From positions 50,807,227 through 50,871,226 of the forward strand of contig JAQMRL010000007.1 in assembly GCA_035578175.1 (NCBI GenBank): a DNA stretch of 64,000 nucleotides, given 5' to 3'. This DNA is from Catonia carolina (lineage: Eukaryota > Arthropoda > Insecta > Hemiptera > Achilidae). Position 1 is the stretch's first letter, and every line of letters begins with the position of its first letter. The notes beneath the pieces are model-generated. The model was not told the DNA's origin. It worked only from the letters and a program-made list of their open reading frames with translations, and did not search any database. This document shows positions 1 to 11,370 of the stretch, in pieces. Position numbers and translations under genes: made by a program.

Positions 1-379
1 GATATGAGAGAAAATGGAGGTACGTGTAATATTAAATAATGTATTACTCGAGCAAACAAAACTATTAATTAATTGAATAAAAATTATACATTTTAAGCCA
101 CAATCATTTGTTTATAGTACATCATTTCTACCGTCATTATTGTTGTTTTTAATATACATACTGAATGTCTCATAAATCTGGAAATTCTGTAGAATTTAAT
201 CAACAAGTTGTTTATGTTGTTTTTTATACAATTAATATTATTTATTTATTCATAAATATTACTTCTCCAAAAGAGCATCGTCTGTGCTTGGAGGCGTACA
301 TACAATTACAAAAATAACACACAACGCAAATTATAAAATGCACTCTATAATTAACAATGAAAAAAATAATACTACTACA

Positions 380-460
380 ACAAAAAACATAGTAAAAAAT
401 TGTCTTTGCACATGCGCCAACTGATGGCTGGGGAAGAGTTCCCCTATAACTGCCTCTACG
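380..460 (+). repeat. interspersed repeat R1, copy 1
   Basis: This stretch matches the reverse complement of 18393-18470 over about 80 bases. Shared blocks include 'catagtaaaaaattg', 'gaagagttcccct' and 'gcctc'. I do not recognise the family. Copy 2 lies about 500 bp from a long hairpin (17656-17853), so both may come from one larger DNA element. The rest of 1-800 is AT-rich and I see no gene in it. Confidence 0.55.
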
Positions 461-811
461 ATGTTACAATATTGGGACCAGCATCAGTAATGATTAATAG
501 ATGGATCGACAGTAAAGGAATAGTATTGATGCACAAACAGTGCTATCAAATCTTCAAGTTTTTTGTTTTGAAGATTGTAAAATAACATTGCAGCGTGACC
601 AAAATTTATACAGTAATAATAATCTATAAAAGTAATACACCGCAACCTGATAACCTGAACTGATTTCAAAGTTCTTGAACATGCTTTTTACATAAAAAAC
701 CATGTTTAAAATAAGAAGTTAGTAATTTTATTATGAAAAAAGCATTTTTAATGGGCTTCTAAACTTAAATATTGTAGGTTAAAAATGATCAACAGTGTAG
801 TTGAGAATAGA

Positions 812-1070
812 AAAGTTTGAGGGCTATTTTTTTCATCCTCCAACACATCATAAATAAAAGACAAGTGAATATAGAAAAAATGTTTTATTACTAAAAGTTT
901 TGAACGTATAGACAAGCTTTCCAACGCCCTCTTCATAAAATGTTCCTGCCAATGAATTAAACGAGTTTTGATGTTGTCTTGAAGCTCCTAATTAGGTTGG
1001 AAGAGCCGCCTACCTAGCCATTTCTTCAGTTCAGGGAAAAGATAGAAGTCACTCGGTGCTAGGTCAGAAC
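812..1070 (-). mobile_element. mariner remnant, transposase C-terminus and TIR, left arm of an inverted composite
   Basis: The minus strand reads the end of a mariner transposase: 'SSDLAPSDFYLFPELKKWL' (the PYSPDLAP.DF block that holds the third catalytic Asp), then a decayed tail. The outer part (812-930) matches 2380-2492 in inverted orientation, including 'taataaaaca', 'ttcacttgtcttttat' and a TIR-like 'ttggaggatgaaaaa'. The reading frame contains stops and a deletion. The transposase is interrupted at 1070 by a nested element and resumes at 2041. Confidence 0.75.
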
Positions 1071-2040
1071 TAGAGAAGAGACAAAAGAACTGTCACTGAG
1101 AACGAGTCACAGTTACTTGTAATTCATGGTGACCACAGTTATTCAGATAGGCGAGTAACCGTTCCCCAGTCACTGTTACAAAGATCGCTTACTCATTTTC
1201 TGTTCACTGTTTAAGAAAGGACGACACAGCGACCGTAATTCTTTAGATAGAAGAGTATCAGACCTCTCGTTCCCCAATCACTTTTACAAAAATCAGTTAC
1301 TTACTTATTCACTGTTCACTGTCTCACTTTTAAGACAAAACGAATGCTTTACCTTAGAAACTAGTGAAAAAATTCACTCACTCATTCACTGTTCACAGTT
1401 AATAGACAAAACAACAAAATATGCTTGCTCTTCTTTAAGGCCCCTATAATAGCTACGTAAGATATGTTGGTCTGTTCACTGGGCTTAGTGCTCTCCTTTG
1501 ATAACCGGCACATCCATTCTCTTTTACTTCAATTTTTACGCACTCTTCTCTCTCTCCCTCTTTCAGTCTCTTCCCCTTGTTATGTTTTTCATCTACTAGA
1601 CTAAACAAAACGAGGGTAGTTCCGTTACATTTCTGATCGCGGTAAAATAATCACATACAGTGTTATTTTTATTGCACGCCGTGTTCTACCTAGCTATTTT
1701 ATTTATATTGTGCGTTGTTAATTTTTTCAGTTGTAAATTGTTTCTTGTATTTTCTCTTTTTTATACAAAATGTTCTTTTTATTATTAATTTAGGATACCA
1801 TGTTAATCAGTTTTAGGCTAAATTTTTATTTTAGTTATGTATGTAGTCCATTTTTTTAATTTATTAAAACTTCAGTTGTTATCATGAAATAACAACTGAA
1901 AACATTATTATTATTTCATGATTATTGAAAAATATACTAAGTATGTACACAGTTATTACTAAAACACTAGTAACGGTGAACGCAAAATCACTGTCACCTT
2001 GATCACGGTGACTGGTTGAAACAGTGAACGTTCTTCACTA
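1071..2040. mobile_element. hAT-like nonautonomous element nested in mariner
   Basis: The 970-bp insertion splits a mariner transposase frame. An 8-bp duplication with one mismatch flanks it: gtcagaac (1063-1070) and gtcggaac (2041-2048). The ends form imperfect inverted repeats: 'tagagaagagacaaaagaac' at the left and, reverse-complemented, 'tagtgaagaacgttcactg' at the right. An 8-bp target duplication, short TIRs starting TAG and many internal copies of a 'cactgtt/gtcactg' motif are typical of hAT nonautonomous elements. No transposase frame is present. Joining the flanks restores the mariner PPYSSD-LAPSDF reading. Confidence 0.75.
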
Positions 2041-2250
2041 GTCGGAACTGTATGGCGGGTGTTCAAAAATGTACCATTCAAATTACTCAAGGAGCCATTG
2101 GATTGTATCAGCACTGTGAGGATGAGCGTTGTCATGGACAGAACAATTTCACAAGTCATCCTTTTCATTTGTTTTGAATGGGTCTTCACAAACTTAGTCA
2201 AGTTTCACAATAAACAGTTGCATTAATCATGGTCCCTTGTTGCATGAACT
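2041..2250 (-). mobile_element. mariner remnant, transposase catalytic middle
   Basis: The minus strand reads 'FMQQGTMINATVYCETL', then a segment equivalent to 'VHDNAHPHSADTIQWLLE', which carries the second catalytic Asp of mariner transposases (HDNA.PH). One in-frame stop precedes the PPYSSD motif. The piece joins the 812-1070 remnant once the nested element is removed. At 2232-2267 it meets an oppositely oriented transposase end across the short inverted repeat ccttgttg/caacaagg. Confidence 0.75.
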
Positions 2251-2252
2251 CC

Positions 2253-2492
2253 ACAAGAAGCACAACAAGGAGCTTCTAGATAACATCAATACTTATTTAA
2301 ATTCATTGGTGGCAACATTTAATAAAGAGAATATTGGAAAGCTTGTCCACATGTACGACCAATGCCTCAATTGTCAAGGTGATGATGTCGAAAAGTAGCC
2401 ACAAGTGTACATAACTTTCAGTAATAAAACAATTTTTCTACATCCACTTGTCTTTTATTCATGGCTTATTGGAGGTTGAAAAACGACCCTTG
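2253..2492 (+). mobile_element. mariner remnant, transposase C-terminus and TIR, right arm of an inverted composite
   Basis: The + strand reads a second copy of the mariner C-terminus, 'KELLDNINTYLNSLVATFN' to 'CLNCQGDDVEK' and stop, the usual '..CLN..GDYVEK' ending. The 3' non-coding part and a TIR-like 'ttggaggttgaaaaacgacc' follow. It is inverted relative to 812-1070, so the composite has 3' ends on both outer sides and no 5' end. From 2493 to about 3070 I see only AT-rich sequence. Confidence 0.7.
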
Positions 2493-3082
2493 TCCATAAC
2501 CAAGTTCCTAATACAAGATGTATTAGCAATAGTAATCATTTTCTGGAATAACATTTCTTCAAGTTTGAACAATTAAAGGATATTATACATTTTCACTACT
2601 GCTTGGATGCATTAAATCTCTAATTGTTTGCTGCCTTAATGCCTAAAACCTTGATGATGACACATTATTTCACCAGTGCCTTATGAATAGTCTTTATGCA
2701 TTGCATTGTTGAGCTGCTTACCTGCTGCAGTGTTAATTCCAGTGCCTTTGCTCCTTCTGAATGTGAAATAAGACTCTCTGTGTTACATATTACATCAGTT
2801 AAACAATGCAGGATTATTTTTCATTTTGCACATTTTTCAGAAAATCCGAACTTTACAAAATTCAAACAGGTACTGATCCCAATTAGTTCGGGTTAGCATG
2901 GTTGTTGTGTTTAATAACAAAAACTATTTTATTGTAATGAATAATTTTTTATTCAAAAATAAATTTATAATGCATCCTGCAGTTTGAAATTATTTCTATT
3001 TTATATAATGAATTTATATAATAATTTCACTGACCTTCTTTTAAACTGCGTCAACTTTTATTTTTATTTTTACTTACACGTG

Positions 3083-3106
3083 TTTCGGTGGATCCACCAC
3101 CATCAG
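3083..3106 (-). ncRNA. hammerhead-like motif (Penelope-type end)
   Basis: The minus strand reads CTGATG, then a self-complementary stem (ggtggatccacc), then GAAAC. This is the order CUGANGA - stem II - GAAA found in hammerhead ribozymes of Penelope-like elements, but position A9 of the core appears to be G. I found no flanking Penelope coding sequence, and stems I and III are not defined. It may be a decayed end or a chance match. Confidence 0.3.
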
Positions 3107-3832
3107 AGTAAATAAAATAATTAAAACTAAAAAATTTTTTTCATACTTATTTAAAATCTATAGAAGATGATACATCTTCAGTCATTTGTATAAAACTGAT
3201 TTAAACTTAATTTCTTGTAATTTATCCCTTCTCATATTTACTACAGATAGCAGCAGCAGTCAATATCACTTCATCATTCCTAAATTTGACCTTCAAATTT
3301 AAATAATAATGCATTTAAAATACCAATATTAGTGGGCCGCCAAGAAAACCCTGTATATTAAAACTATCTGCTTAAGGTCACAACAGACTCCAAGTGAGAT
3401 TCCTGGCCTCCATGAAATAACTTTTTTTAATTTTTTTTTAATTCTTATTAATTCTATCTCTAATATTTCCTGGATATAAGTTGAACAATTTTGATGCTTG
3501 GAGTTATAAATGCCTCTACTATTTAATAGCTTTTTTTTTAACTTCCTGTATTAAGTCGGCGACTGCCCTTCTGTTCATTTTTGCCTGGATACTGGAGTGT
3601 AATCATTTCCTTTAATTAGATATAATACTGAATACTGCAGATGTAATGTAGAGTTTCCTAATCTTTAAAACAGAAAGCTGCTGAAAAAGAGGTTAACAGG
3701 GTACATTAAGTATTTTTACAGTATTATCTCTGCATAATAATCAATGCCCCAATACTGTGGCTGAATGCAGCATCCCACTCTATCCAATTATCCCATACTA
3801 TAACAAAGATTACACCAAGCCCTTCTTCTTCT

Positions 3833-4440
3833 TCAGGCGCCCTCTCCATTATGAAGGTTGGCTATCATCATGGTCAGTCGCACCTTGTCCACTGCTGCTC
3901 TGAAAAGGTCATGCGACGAGCAGTTAAACGCTTCTCTCAGGTTTCTTAACCAGGATATTCGTCTGCGTCCCACCGAGCGTTTACCAACGAGTTTCCCTTG
4001 AATTATGAGATGCAGAATCTCATATTTAGGCCCCCTCATGATGTGTCCAAGGTATGTCAGTTTTCTTATCTTTACACTCTGCAGGATTTCCAGCTCTTTC
4101 CCCATTCTTCTGAGGACCTCCACATTTGTGACCCTGTCCGTCCACGGTATTCGAACCATCCTCCGGTAGGTCTACATTTCAAACGCTTGTAGATGGGTCT
4201 CACATTCTTTGGTGAGTGTCCACGCCTCTACCCCATACAAGAAGATGGGAAAGACGTAGCACTTCAAGAGGCGGGTCCTGGTTTCGAGGCTCAGGTCGTG
4301 GGTCGATAGAAGAGGTCTCATTTTTAGGAATACTGCCCTGGCCTTTTCAATTCTGATCTTTATTTCTGGCAGGTGGCTTGCACTGCAATTGACTCGGGTT
4401 CACAGATAATTATAGGCTTCCACTTGTTCGAATCTGTCTT
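3833..4440 (-). pseudogene. non-LTR retrotransposon (LINE) reverse transcriptase C-terminal fragment
   Basis: The minus strand reads a typical LINE tail: 'ARAVFLKMRPLLSTHDLSLE', 'FPIFLYGVEAWTL', 'HLQAFEM*TYRRMVRIPWTD', then 'LTYLGHIMRG' and 'VGRRRISWLRNLREAFN'. The order matches the region after the RT fingers and palm in RTE/Jockey-type ORF2 proteins. An in-frame TAG sits where the family has Trp. The catalytic RT core and endonuclease are absent, as expected for a 5'-truncated copy. A 243-bp fragment at 39278-39520 resembles its last part. Confidence 0.85.
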
Positions 4441-4499
4441 ACCAAGCCCAGATGAACCAATTGCATTCCATTCGGCGAAATGTGCTCTCTCAATCTAAA

Positions 4500-4610
4500 A
4501 AATGTAGCTTAAGATCCCCATCTTTTTTACCAAGAAATTTATATAAACATCCCATTTCAAGATGTGATCAACATACACTCCCAGGTTTTTATAACTTTCC
4601 ACCCTGCCTA
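4500..4610 (-). pseudogene. LINE fragment, post-palm RT motif
   Basis: The minus strand reads 'VESYKNLGVYVDHILKWDVY' followed by 'INFLVKKMG'. This matches the '.YKYLGV.ID..L.W..HI..L..K' block just after the palm of Jockey/CR1-type reverse transcriptases. It differs from the LINEs on either side, so the stretch is a mosaic of independent fragments. Confidence 0.65.
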
Positions 4611-4621
4611 ACTTCAAGCTC

Positions 4622-4855
4622 ATAAGCCTAATACTCTAATTTCTTTAAACCACGTATCTGACTCCTTAAATCTCTTATTTACTGTTCAAAAATTTGTTCT
4701 GTCATTTGTTTGTTGTCCATTCTATTCAATTATCCACAGAAGTTTAGCCTTCATTTTTAGATAATTTTCATTAATCATTTGTTTATAATTTGTTTGTTTG
4801 TATCTTGTTCAGCTCTTCTCTTTCTTTTAACCTGTACCAACCATCTGCTGTCTAT
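4622..4855 (-). pseudogene. LINE fragment, same family as 10290-10800
   Basis: The reverse complement parallels the LINE C-terminus at 10290-10600: a 'DG.YRL..REEL' block, then 'KLL..IEW..' and 'RFKESDTWFKEI' against 'RFKEVRKDIE'. Stops and frameshifts are common. The fragment ends at 4855, exactly against the TTAA duplication of the next element. Confidence 0.5.
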
Positions 4856-5615
4856 TTAACAGGTTGACTCCCATGAGACACTTTTAGGTCTCTCACCAGA
4901 TCTGTAAAATTTACTTTTGAGAGACTGATCCGTCTCCACGTAATAGTGTTTTTAATAGAATCGTAAGACGGATTCGATGCTCGTTTGCATTGAATCTACA
5001 CTGAGCTGTTAGAAATAAGTTCAAAAAACGTTTTCCCAGTCATGGTTCGTGATTTACTTAATCCGATCGAGTAAAAAATGAGTCGATGAAACTTGACAGC
5101 GTATTATTACTATTACAATATAATATTGACTATTATTATAGTTTATTTTTCCCCTATTAATCATTTTTTAATAATATTATAAATATTATTCATATTACAA
5201 TATTTTTGCGTTGTAAAAATTGACTCTGGTCGGTGCCTCTGGTATTCTGGTCTGCCTCAACTGGTACTCAAGTTTACCACTCGCCGAACAACCGCTTGAT
5301 AGAGAGACGCATCATGCATATTTATGTAGTTTTATTGAAAAATAGTTCAAAATAAATTTTTTATAAATTACATGTATTATTTTATAGAAATGCAAATGAA
5401 ATTTCAGTGAGACACACATCAGCCATTCACAGTAAATTTGATTATTTTATTTTTGAGTACCTGGACCAGTCCTTCTTCTAAAACAGCGCCAAAAAAATTA
5501 AGCCTTACAATACTCTAGATTTGAAAGAAAATTAATTAAAAAAGCAAAGGACCAAAAAATAGGTATGGGTTTTTAAGCAAAACTGTAAAAATTGCCTTGG
5601 GAGTCAAACTGTTAA
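4856..5615. mobile_element. piggyBac-like nonautonomous element with TTAA duplications
   Basis: TTAA lies at 4856-4859 and 5612-5615. The 752-bp interior starts 'caggttgactcccatgagac' and ends in the inverted form; reverse-complemented it reads 'cagtttgactcccaaggcaa', so about 13 of the first 14 bases match. TTAA targets and TIRs of this kind mark piggyBac-superfamily elements. There is no transposase frame, so it depends on a transposase in trans. 5616-6780 is AT-rich with no gene I can recognise. Confidence 0.75.
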
Positions 5616-6789
5616 AAGAATTAACTGAACAATTTTTATTTGTGACGTACAGGAAGTCTCCTTACAAATTGCAATACTTATCATTGTGTTGTATAATTTT
5701 TTCTGAACGTTCATAGTAGAATTCTCCGGCAAAGTTCTTCACTGAGTATAGTAAAAAAAATTTAAAGATATTTTCAATATTTATAAGTTTTCTGATTTTA
5801 TTTAAATATTCCTCTTTGAATATTTTCTCTTGAATAAAATCATAATTAGATTAACTCGTTTATTAAATACTTGTTGATTTCTGAATTTATGAAAACATTC
5901 AGTATTTTTACAGATTATACGTTGCATGATAAAATTAATTAATTTCAATTGTTTACAGTAGGGACTAAAAGTATTTACGCATAAAACAATAGTTTTACTA
6001 CTTGAGGCTGTTAATTTTTAGAACTATGTGAAATTTTTTTTATTAAACTTGTGACTCTCCGCCCTAATATGGTGATTAGATGGCAGGAACAGATGAATCA
6101 CCATAGTTCAAATATTATATATATGTTTAAACAAACTTTTTCTTATTTTTTTTATATTTTTATTATAACATCTTTTATTTTATTTCGTACTCACAAAAAC
6201 ACATATAATTGTTTACACTAACACAGAAAGAAGACATTCTAACATGGCAAAACTGGAAGAGGAGCAACAAGAGAGCTCTATTTTATTCTTTCTAACTCTC
6301 TTTCACTATATACTTGTCACAAGATGTGTTATTCTCCTTTTTTTTGTATTACAAGTCAAAGTTGATATCCCAGATAGTTGCAGGTGTACTGTTTTAAGGT
6401 CTACTATATTTTAGACTTCTGTTTATTTACATTAAAATTTATTTAATTTTTTTCAACAGAAAAATATGTAATAAGTCTCAAAAAATTTGAGATTTTTTTT
6501 GTAAAAAGTTGGAAATATTTTTTGGAATCCTGTTACTGACAATTCTATTCAATCTAACGTAATTGTAGAGTCTAAAAACCTTTCTCTACTGCTGATAATT
6601 ATTGTAACTTATTTGTTTACCACAACTTTCCTTATAATTTCAGTATTGGGTGTTTTTAATCAGTTATCAAAAAATACGATCAACTGTGAAAAACTTACAA
6701 AATATTAGATACTTCAATGAATACAAAACTATTTTCAAATTTCATGTATAAGTATTCAAATTGGGTACTGTTTGCAGTACAACAGCGGT

Positions 6790-7000
6790 CCCATTTGTAA
6801 TCAGTTTCCTACCAAATCCAATTAATCTATGATGACAAGTGTTTGCGTTAACCGGCGCCGCAGCTTGTCAATATTTCCTTGAAGAGAAAGAATGAAATCG
6901 CTTGGCTTTAAAGTAACCCCATGTAGAGAAGATCTTTGAAGTTAAATTAGGTGATCGTAGTGGTGAGGAAATCTTTTCCACTACATCCAATATTAAGTTG
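6790..7000 (-). pseudogene. possible remnant of a DUF4817-type transposase C-terminus
   Basis: The minus strand can be read as 'SPLRSPNLTSKIFSTWGYFK', which resembles the 'WPPRSPDLTP.DFFLWGYLK' block of DUF4817-type transposases (a clear example lies at 42046-42345). The frame is otherwise broken and no TIRs were found. Confidence 0.3.
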
Positions 7001-7341
7001 GCATTTTCCTATTGAGACACGGAAAAGTTCATGATAAAAATCTGGTAACACACAATCTTCCATCTGGTAAATGAATTTTGTCCCTATATCCTGTTGTAAT
7101 TATGGCGGTAGCTGATGTTCAAGAACGTTCAGGAATATTAGACCAGTTTTAGTTGACTTGGCAAAAAAGAACGGACTGTAAAATCTTCTGACAGCTTACA
7201 ACAAATTGTTGATGTACTGGATTCTGTGACGTATCAAACATTTATTTAAAGTATTTACCAGATTGTTTCCAAACTTCTGTTTGGAAAGCGTTCGTAGAGA
7301 TGAAGTTCAAGAGGAATTTGCTAGGACAAGAAGAAGTAATA

Positions 7342-8283
7342 AGAGGGGTATTCGAAAAGTTCCTGGTATTGCCTTGCCATCGCCAAACTAGCGATAAGAT
7401 AGCCGAACTAGCAAAATGATTGCATGCACACTCTTGTTTAAACATATTTGGACAGGTGTGAAGAGTGCATAGTGGTGTCAGTGCTTCATGCGACATAGAT
7501 GTAAGTGGTTGTCAGTCAACACAATGCCGCAGTTCGAACAGTGTGTGAATATCAAGTTCATGTGCAAATTAGGAAAGTCGGCTTCTGAGACGCTGTTGGC
7601 TCTGCAGCAAGTTTACAGTGATACTGCATTAAAAAAATCCACTGTTTATAACTGTTTGCATGGTTTAAGAAAGGGCAGGATACGTTGGAGGATGACGACC
7701 ACAGCGGGAGATCATCGACATCCCAAAATGATGAAATGATTGCAAAAGTGAAACAACTGATTTTAGTTGATCAAAAAATGACAACCACGGAGTCTGCAAA
7801 TGAAGTGGATATCTCACAGGGATCAATTCATGCCATTTTACGCGATGATTTGAAGATGAGATGTGTCAGTGCGAAGTTTGTTCCGAGGCTGCTGAACACA
7901 AATTAGATGGAATGTCGCTTGACACTCACCGGCAAGCAGTTTGAGACAAGTTCAAAGAGCCCTACGTTCCTCCAGCAGATCGTCACTGGTGATGAGTCTT
8001 GGGTGTTTGCTCCAAGCAAATATTGGCTGTTCCCTACTCTGAAAATGGGCCTCAAGGGGAAATGTTTTGCAACCTTGGAGGACATCAGTTCAAATCCAGC
8101 AACTCGGCTCCAACAGATTCCAAAAGAAGCTTTCTATCGCTGCTTCCAACAATGGCTGGATCAATGGAGCAAGTGTGTTTGTGCGCAAGGGTTCTTCTTC
8201 AAAGGTGATTAGTTAAGCATTACCATAGGTCATAACGTTAGCATGCTGGACCACCATTCTAGGAACTTTTTGAACACCCCTCG
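7342..8283 (+). mobile_element. mariner element with internal deletion
   Basis: The ends are inverted repeats: 'agaggggtattcgaaaagtt' at 7342 and, reverse-complemented, 'cgaggggtgttcaaaaagtt' at 8283. TA flanks them at 7340-7341 and 8284-8285. At 942 bp it is shorter than the usual ~1.3 kb mariner; the missing part is the middle of the transposase. The flanking DNA may be a LINE relic. Confidence 0.9.
7524..8212 (+). pseudogene. mariner transposase, frameshifted and internally deleted
   Basis: Translation starts plausibly at 7524 (MPQFEQCVNIKF). The N-terminal helix-turn-helix 'LLALQQVYSDTALKKSTVYN' is followed by a frameshift near 7680. The next frame reads 'EDDDHSGRSSTSQNDEMIAK' and 'LKMRCVSAKFVPRLL', then a stop, and resumes to 'IVTGDESWVFA', which holds the first catalytic Asp. 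The segment that should hold the HDNA.PH and YSPDLAP.D motifs is missing. The C-terminus (FYRCFQQWLDQWSKCVCAQG..FKGD) ends at 8212. Losing two of three catalytic Asp residues makes it inactive. Confidence 0.9.
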
Positions 8284-8289
8284 TATGAG

Positions 8290-8620
8290 AAATTATGTAG
8301 CCTAATTAGGGTTGGAATGGATAGCCTGGCAAGGAGCGTTGTACAGGCTAAAATATGATGGTGTAGTCGTGTCAGTAGGATGAAGGATAGACTGCCTAAA
8401 AGGATCCGATTTGGAGATAGGGGAAAAAAGACCTAGAGACTGACCAAGAGTAAAGTGAATGCCAAGAGAGCAATGAAGTAGAGATGGTTCGGTGAGAGAG
8501 AGATGAAGAGGAGTTTTGTGGGCCTGACTCTAGGAAATTAGTTTGAGGGATAAAGAAGGTGTTTGCTTTTTTCACAATTAAAAACGACTTTTGTATAACT
8601 GATTTAGAAACACCCAGCAT
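8290..8620 (+). pseudogene. possible LINE C-terminal relic
   Basis: The + strand has a weak 'RMKDRLPKR' and 'GKKRPRDRPRVKWM'-like reading across frames, resembling the basic C-terminal region of LINE ORF2 proteins. There are many stops. The neighbouring mariner seems to have inserted into this relic. From 8640 to 9900 I see AT-rich DNA with no gene. Confidence 0.25.
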
Positions 8621-10289
8621 ACTTATTCTGGCTCTGTGGACTAGACAATTATGTTTTTAGTATCTATTATTGCCTCAAAAGTAACGTCCTACGTATCTTC
8701 TGACAAGTCCTCTTCCTGTTGACCCTAAGGGTAAATTTGTATTTTTTCTAATTCTTATCTATGTCATATTTATTGCAATTAAAGTTTCTTAAATTTTCAT
8801 TACAGTTTCATTTTTGTTCTAGTTTGGCATTATCCTTGATTCTCAATTTTCATGACTTAACAATTTTCTTTTTCATTGAAAATATTTGATTCAAAAATAT
8901 TTACTGAACCAGAAAACTTTTTTTACCTCCTGCAACATTAAGGCTCTCATTCAAAATATGAAATAGCTTTGCAGCTTCAAAATAATTCATATTAAATTTG
9001 ACAAAAATATTTATTCTAATTCTCTGAATTATTTTATTCTCATGAAGGTTTTTACCAGCTTTACCTTCCAAACCCATTAATTTTGTTAATAATAAGCCTC
9101 ATGTAATTTCCTTAAACATTAATTAATATAAACTTCAGGATGTTTGTTATATTATATCATCTTGGTTTCCATCAACTTTTTTTTTAATAATAAAACCTCA
9201 GAAATAATTTGAATTATGTTTGAAATGTTAGATTAGATCTTTAGTTCCATGTTTTTGTAATACAATTTAGACATAAAAAATTAACAACTGTAATTGTTCT
9301 TGTATATTTTATTAATTTTTTAAAATTTTAAAGCTAAAGATTTGTTGGTTTTGAAATTACAAAAAAATATTTCAAAAACTTTAGTGGGTTCTACCTTCAA
9401 AAAATAATTTAATAATTTTTGAAAATGAAATTTGGTAGTTTGTAGAGTGAATTATTCGGAACAAAATTTTACATCCATAAATAAATAAAAACGAAAGCAG
9501 TATCTTTAGCAAACGCAACAATATTTTTGTTAAAATTTTAAACTTACGCTCATAAAAGAATTGGGATGTATTACCTTTATCAGAAATCATAACTTCTGAA
9601 CTAATAAACTGGTTTGAAAAAGTTTCAAAGGTTTTTAAAAATTATTTTGTTTGTGTTGATCAACATTTTTGCTACTGTTACAGAAATCGTTTTAAAACAA
9701 TTGTGTATAAAGAGGAGTAACTGCAACCACGGGGCTCTAGAATGAGACCTTCCTTCAATTTGATGACAGTTTCATGTAAATTGGCCAAAATACACTCAAT
9801 TAATAATTTCTGAAACTAGTGGCTGCTTTTCAACTTCCAGCCTTGATTAAAGTGGAAGAAAGTTAAATGTTGAAATAATTTTTATTCAAGGTTTAATAAA
9901 ATAATACAGTAGAATCCCGATTATCCAAAATATTTTGGGGCGGACCCATTTCGGTAACCCGAATATAAAAAATATGGATGTACCAAAGAATGAAAAATTA
10001 ATCTATGAAGAACATACTTTTTTATGTAACAAAAAGTATCTACTTAACAAGCATTCAGTACCTTAATTGAAATGCAATATTTTATTTTCTCGTATAGGGC
10101 CAATTTTAAACCAGAAGTGACTAGAAGTTTCTGGAAAGTCTTTTTACAGCCCATTCTCAGTGTTCGCTCACTATATGCTTTTCTCCTTTCTTCTGTCCAC
10201 CTAGTGTTCTGTTTTTGCTCTTCATGGAAGCCCTTAAAGTTCGTAATTAGTTGTGTGAATTCAGTTCAATAAGTTTTCTCGGTTTATTC

Positions 10290-10800
10290 CGGTTTTCTCA
10301 ATATCCTTTCTGACTTCTTTAAACCGTTTATCTGACACCTTAGGTCTATTGTTTAGTATGTTAAAAATTTGTTTTGTCATCCAGTCTATACAGGTCTTTG
10401 TAAAATTTTAGTCTTCTTTTCTAATTGTTTCTATCAATCGATCATTCTCCTTGTACAGTTCTTCTCGACTTCGTAGCCTATATTGTCCGTCTACTATTAT
10501 CTTGCAAAGGATCTTTCTATCAAATTCCTCTGATTCTCTTAGACCAGCCTTCCTGGTCATTCTAAAGCAATCACTTGTGTATAGACACACCGGTTGTATC
10601 ACAGTATTATAATGTCTAATCTTGGCTTGTCTTGAGAGTACTTTTTCTTATACAAGTGGTGGGTTCCTCTAAATGCACCGGCCATCTTTTCTCGCCTGTT
10701 GTTGTTTACTTCCTTTTTGCTGGTCTTTGGCTGTATTATCTCACCGTCGTACTTGAAGCTATCAACTTTCCCAATTTTTCCATATTGTGTTTTCAAGCAA
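10290..10800 (-). pseudogene. LINE ORF2 C-terminal fragment inside the pogo-like element
   Basis: The minus strand reads 'KTQYGKIGKVDSFKYDGEII' (the post-palm 'K.LG..I' block), 'VIQPVCLYTSDCFRMT', then 'ESEEFDRKILCKIIVDGQYR' and 'LRSREELYKENDRLIETIRK', the order expected in RTE/L1-like ORF2 tails. At least two frameshifts and several stops interrupt it. The catalytic FADD motif and endonuclease are missing. A related fragment lies at 4622-4855. Confidence 0.75.
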
Positions 10801-11350
10801 CATAGGGCTTTTTTGATGTTCGTAATATGTATTTACTTTTCTCGAAGGAAATCTGTAGTCCTGCTCTTTCTGCTTGTTTTTTTAACACAGAAATACAATA
10901 TTATACTTAATAAAAAACCTAATTATTTTTACTGTAATTGTAAAAAAAAGTTGCATATTTTCTTCTGGACTGTACTTTCTTTACGTTAATTCACTGTAAT
11001 GTCAAGCAATCTTTTAATTAGAATTACATCATAAGGCCAGATGACTTGTCGCTTAGTTCCACAAAACATAACGAAACCTGAAATGAAAATAAAGAACTGA
11101 AAAGAAAAATTTCAACTCGTAGGTCTATGATTTACAATACTCTCGGAGTATGCAAAGCAACTATACTGTTTAAGAGTAATTTACTTAAACAAATTTCCGG
11201 TTGGGAGAATTCTTTATACTGCAACATATTGTATGAACAGTATATTTACTTACAGGCACGTACCCAGGAGTAGGCTTCAGTTCACCTCGAACGAGACAAG
11301 CAAATTTCATATCAGACTAATATATCATAGATCCCTTGTTTGATTTCCAG

Positions 11351-11370
11351 TCTGGTCTGGTCTGGTCTGG
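11351..11370 (+). repeat. (tctgg)4 microsatellite
   Basis: Four perfect tandem copies of the pentanucleotide tctgg, followed by tcttttt. It lies inside the pogo-like element. Confidence 0.9.

Noticed and set aside
7242..7496. 84-codon minus-strand frame near the mariner as a gene
   Set aside because: It crosses the mariner left TIR and has no recognisable domain or coding-like composition.
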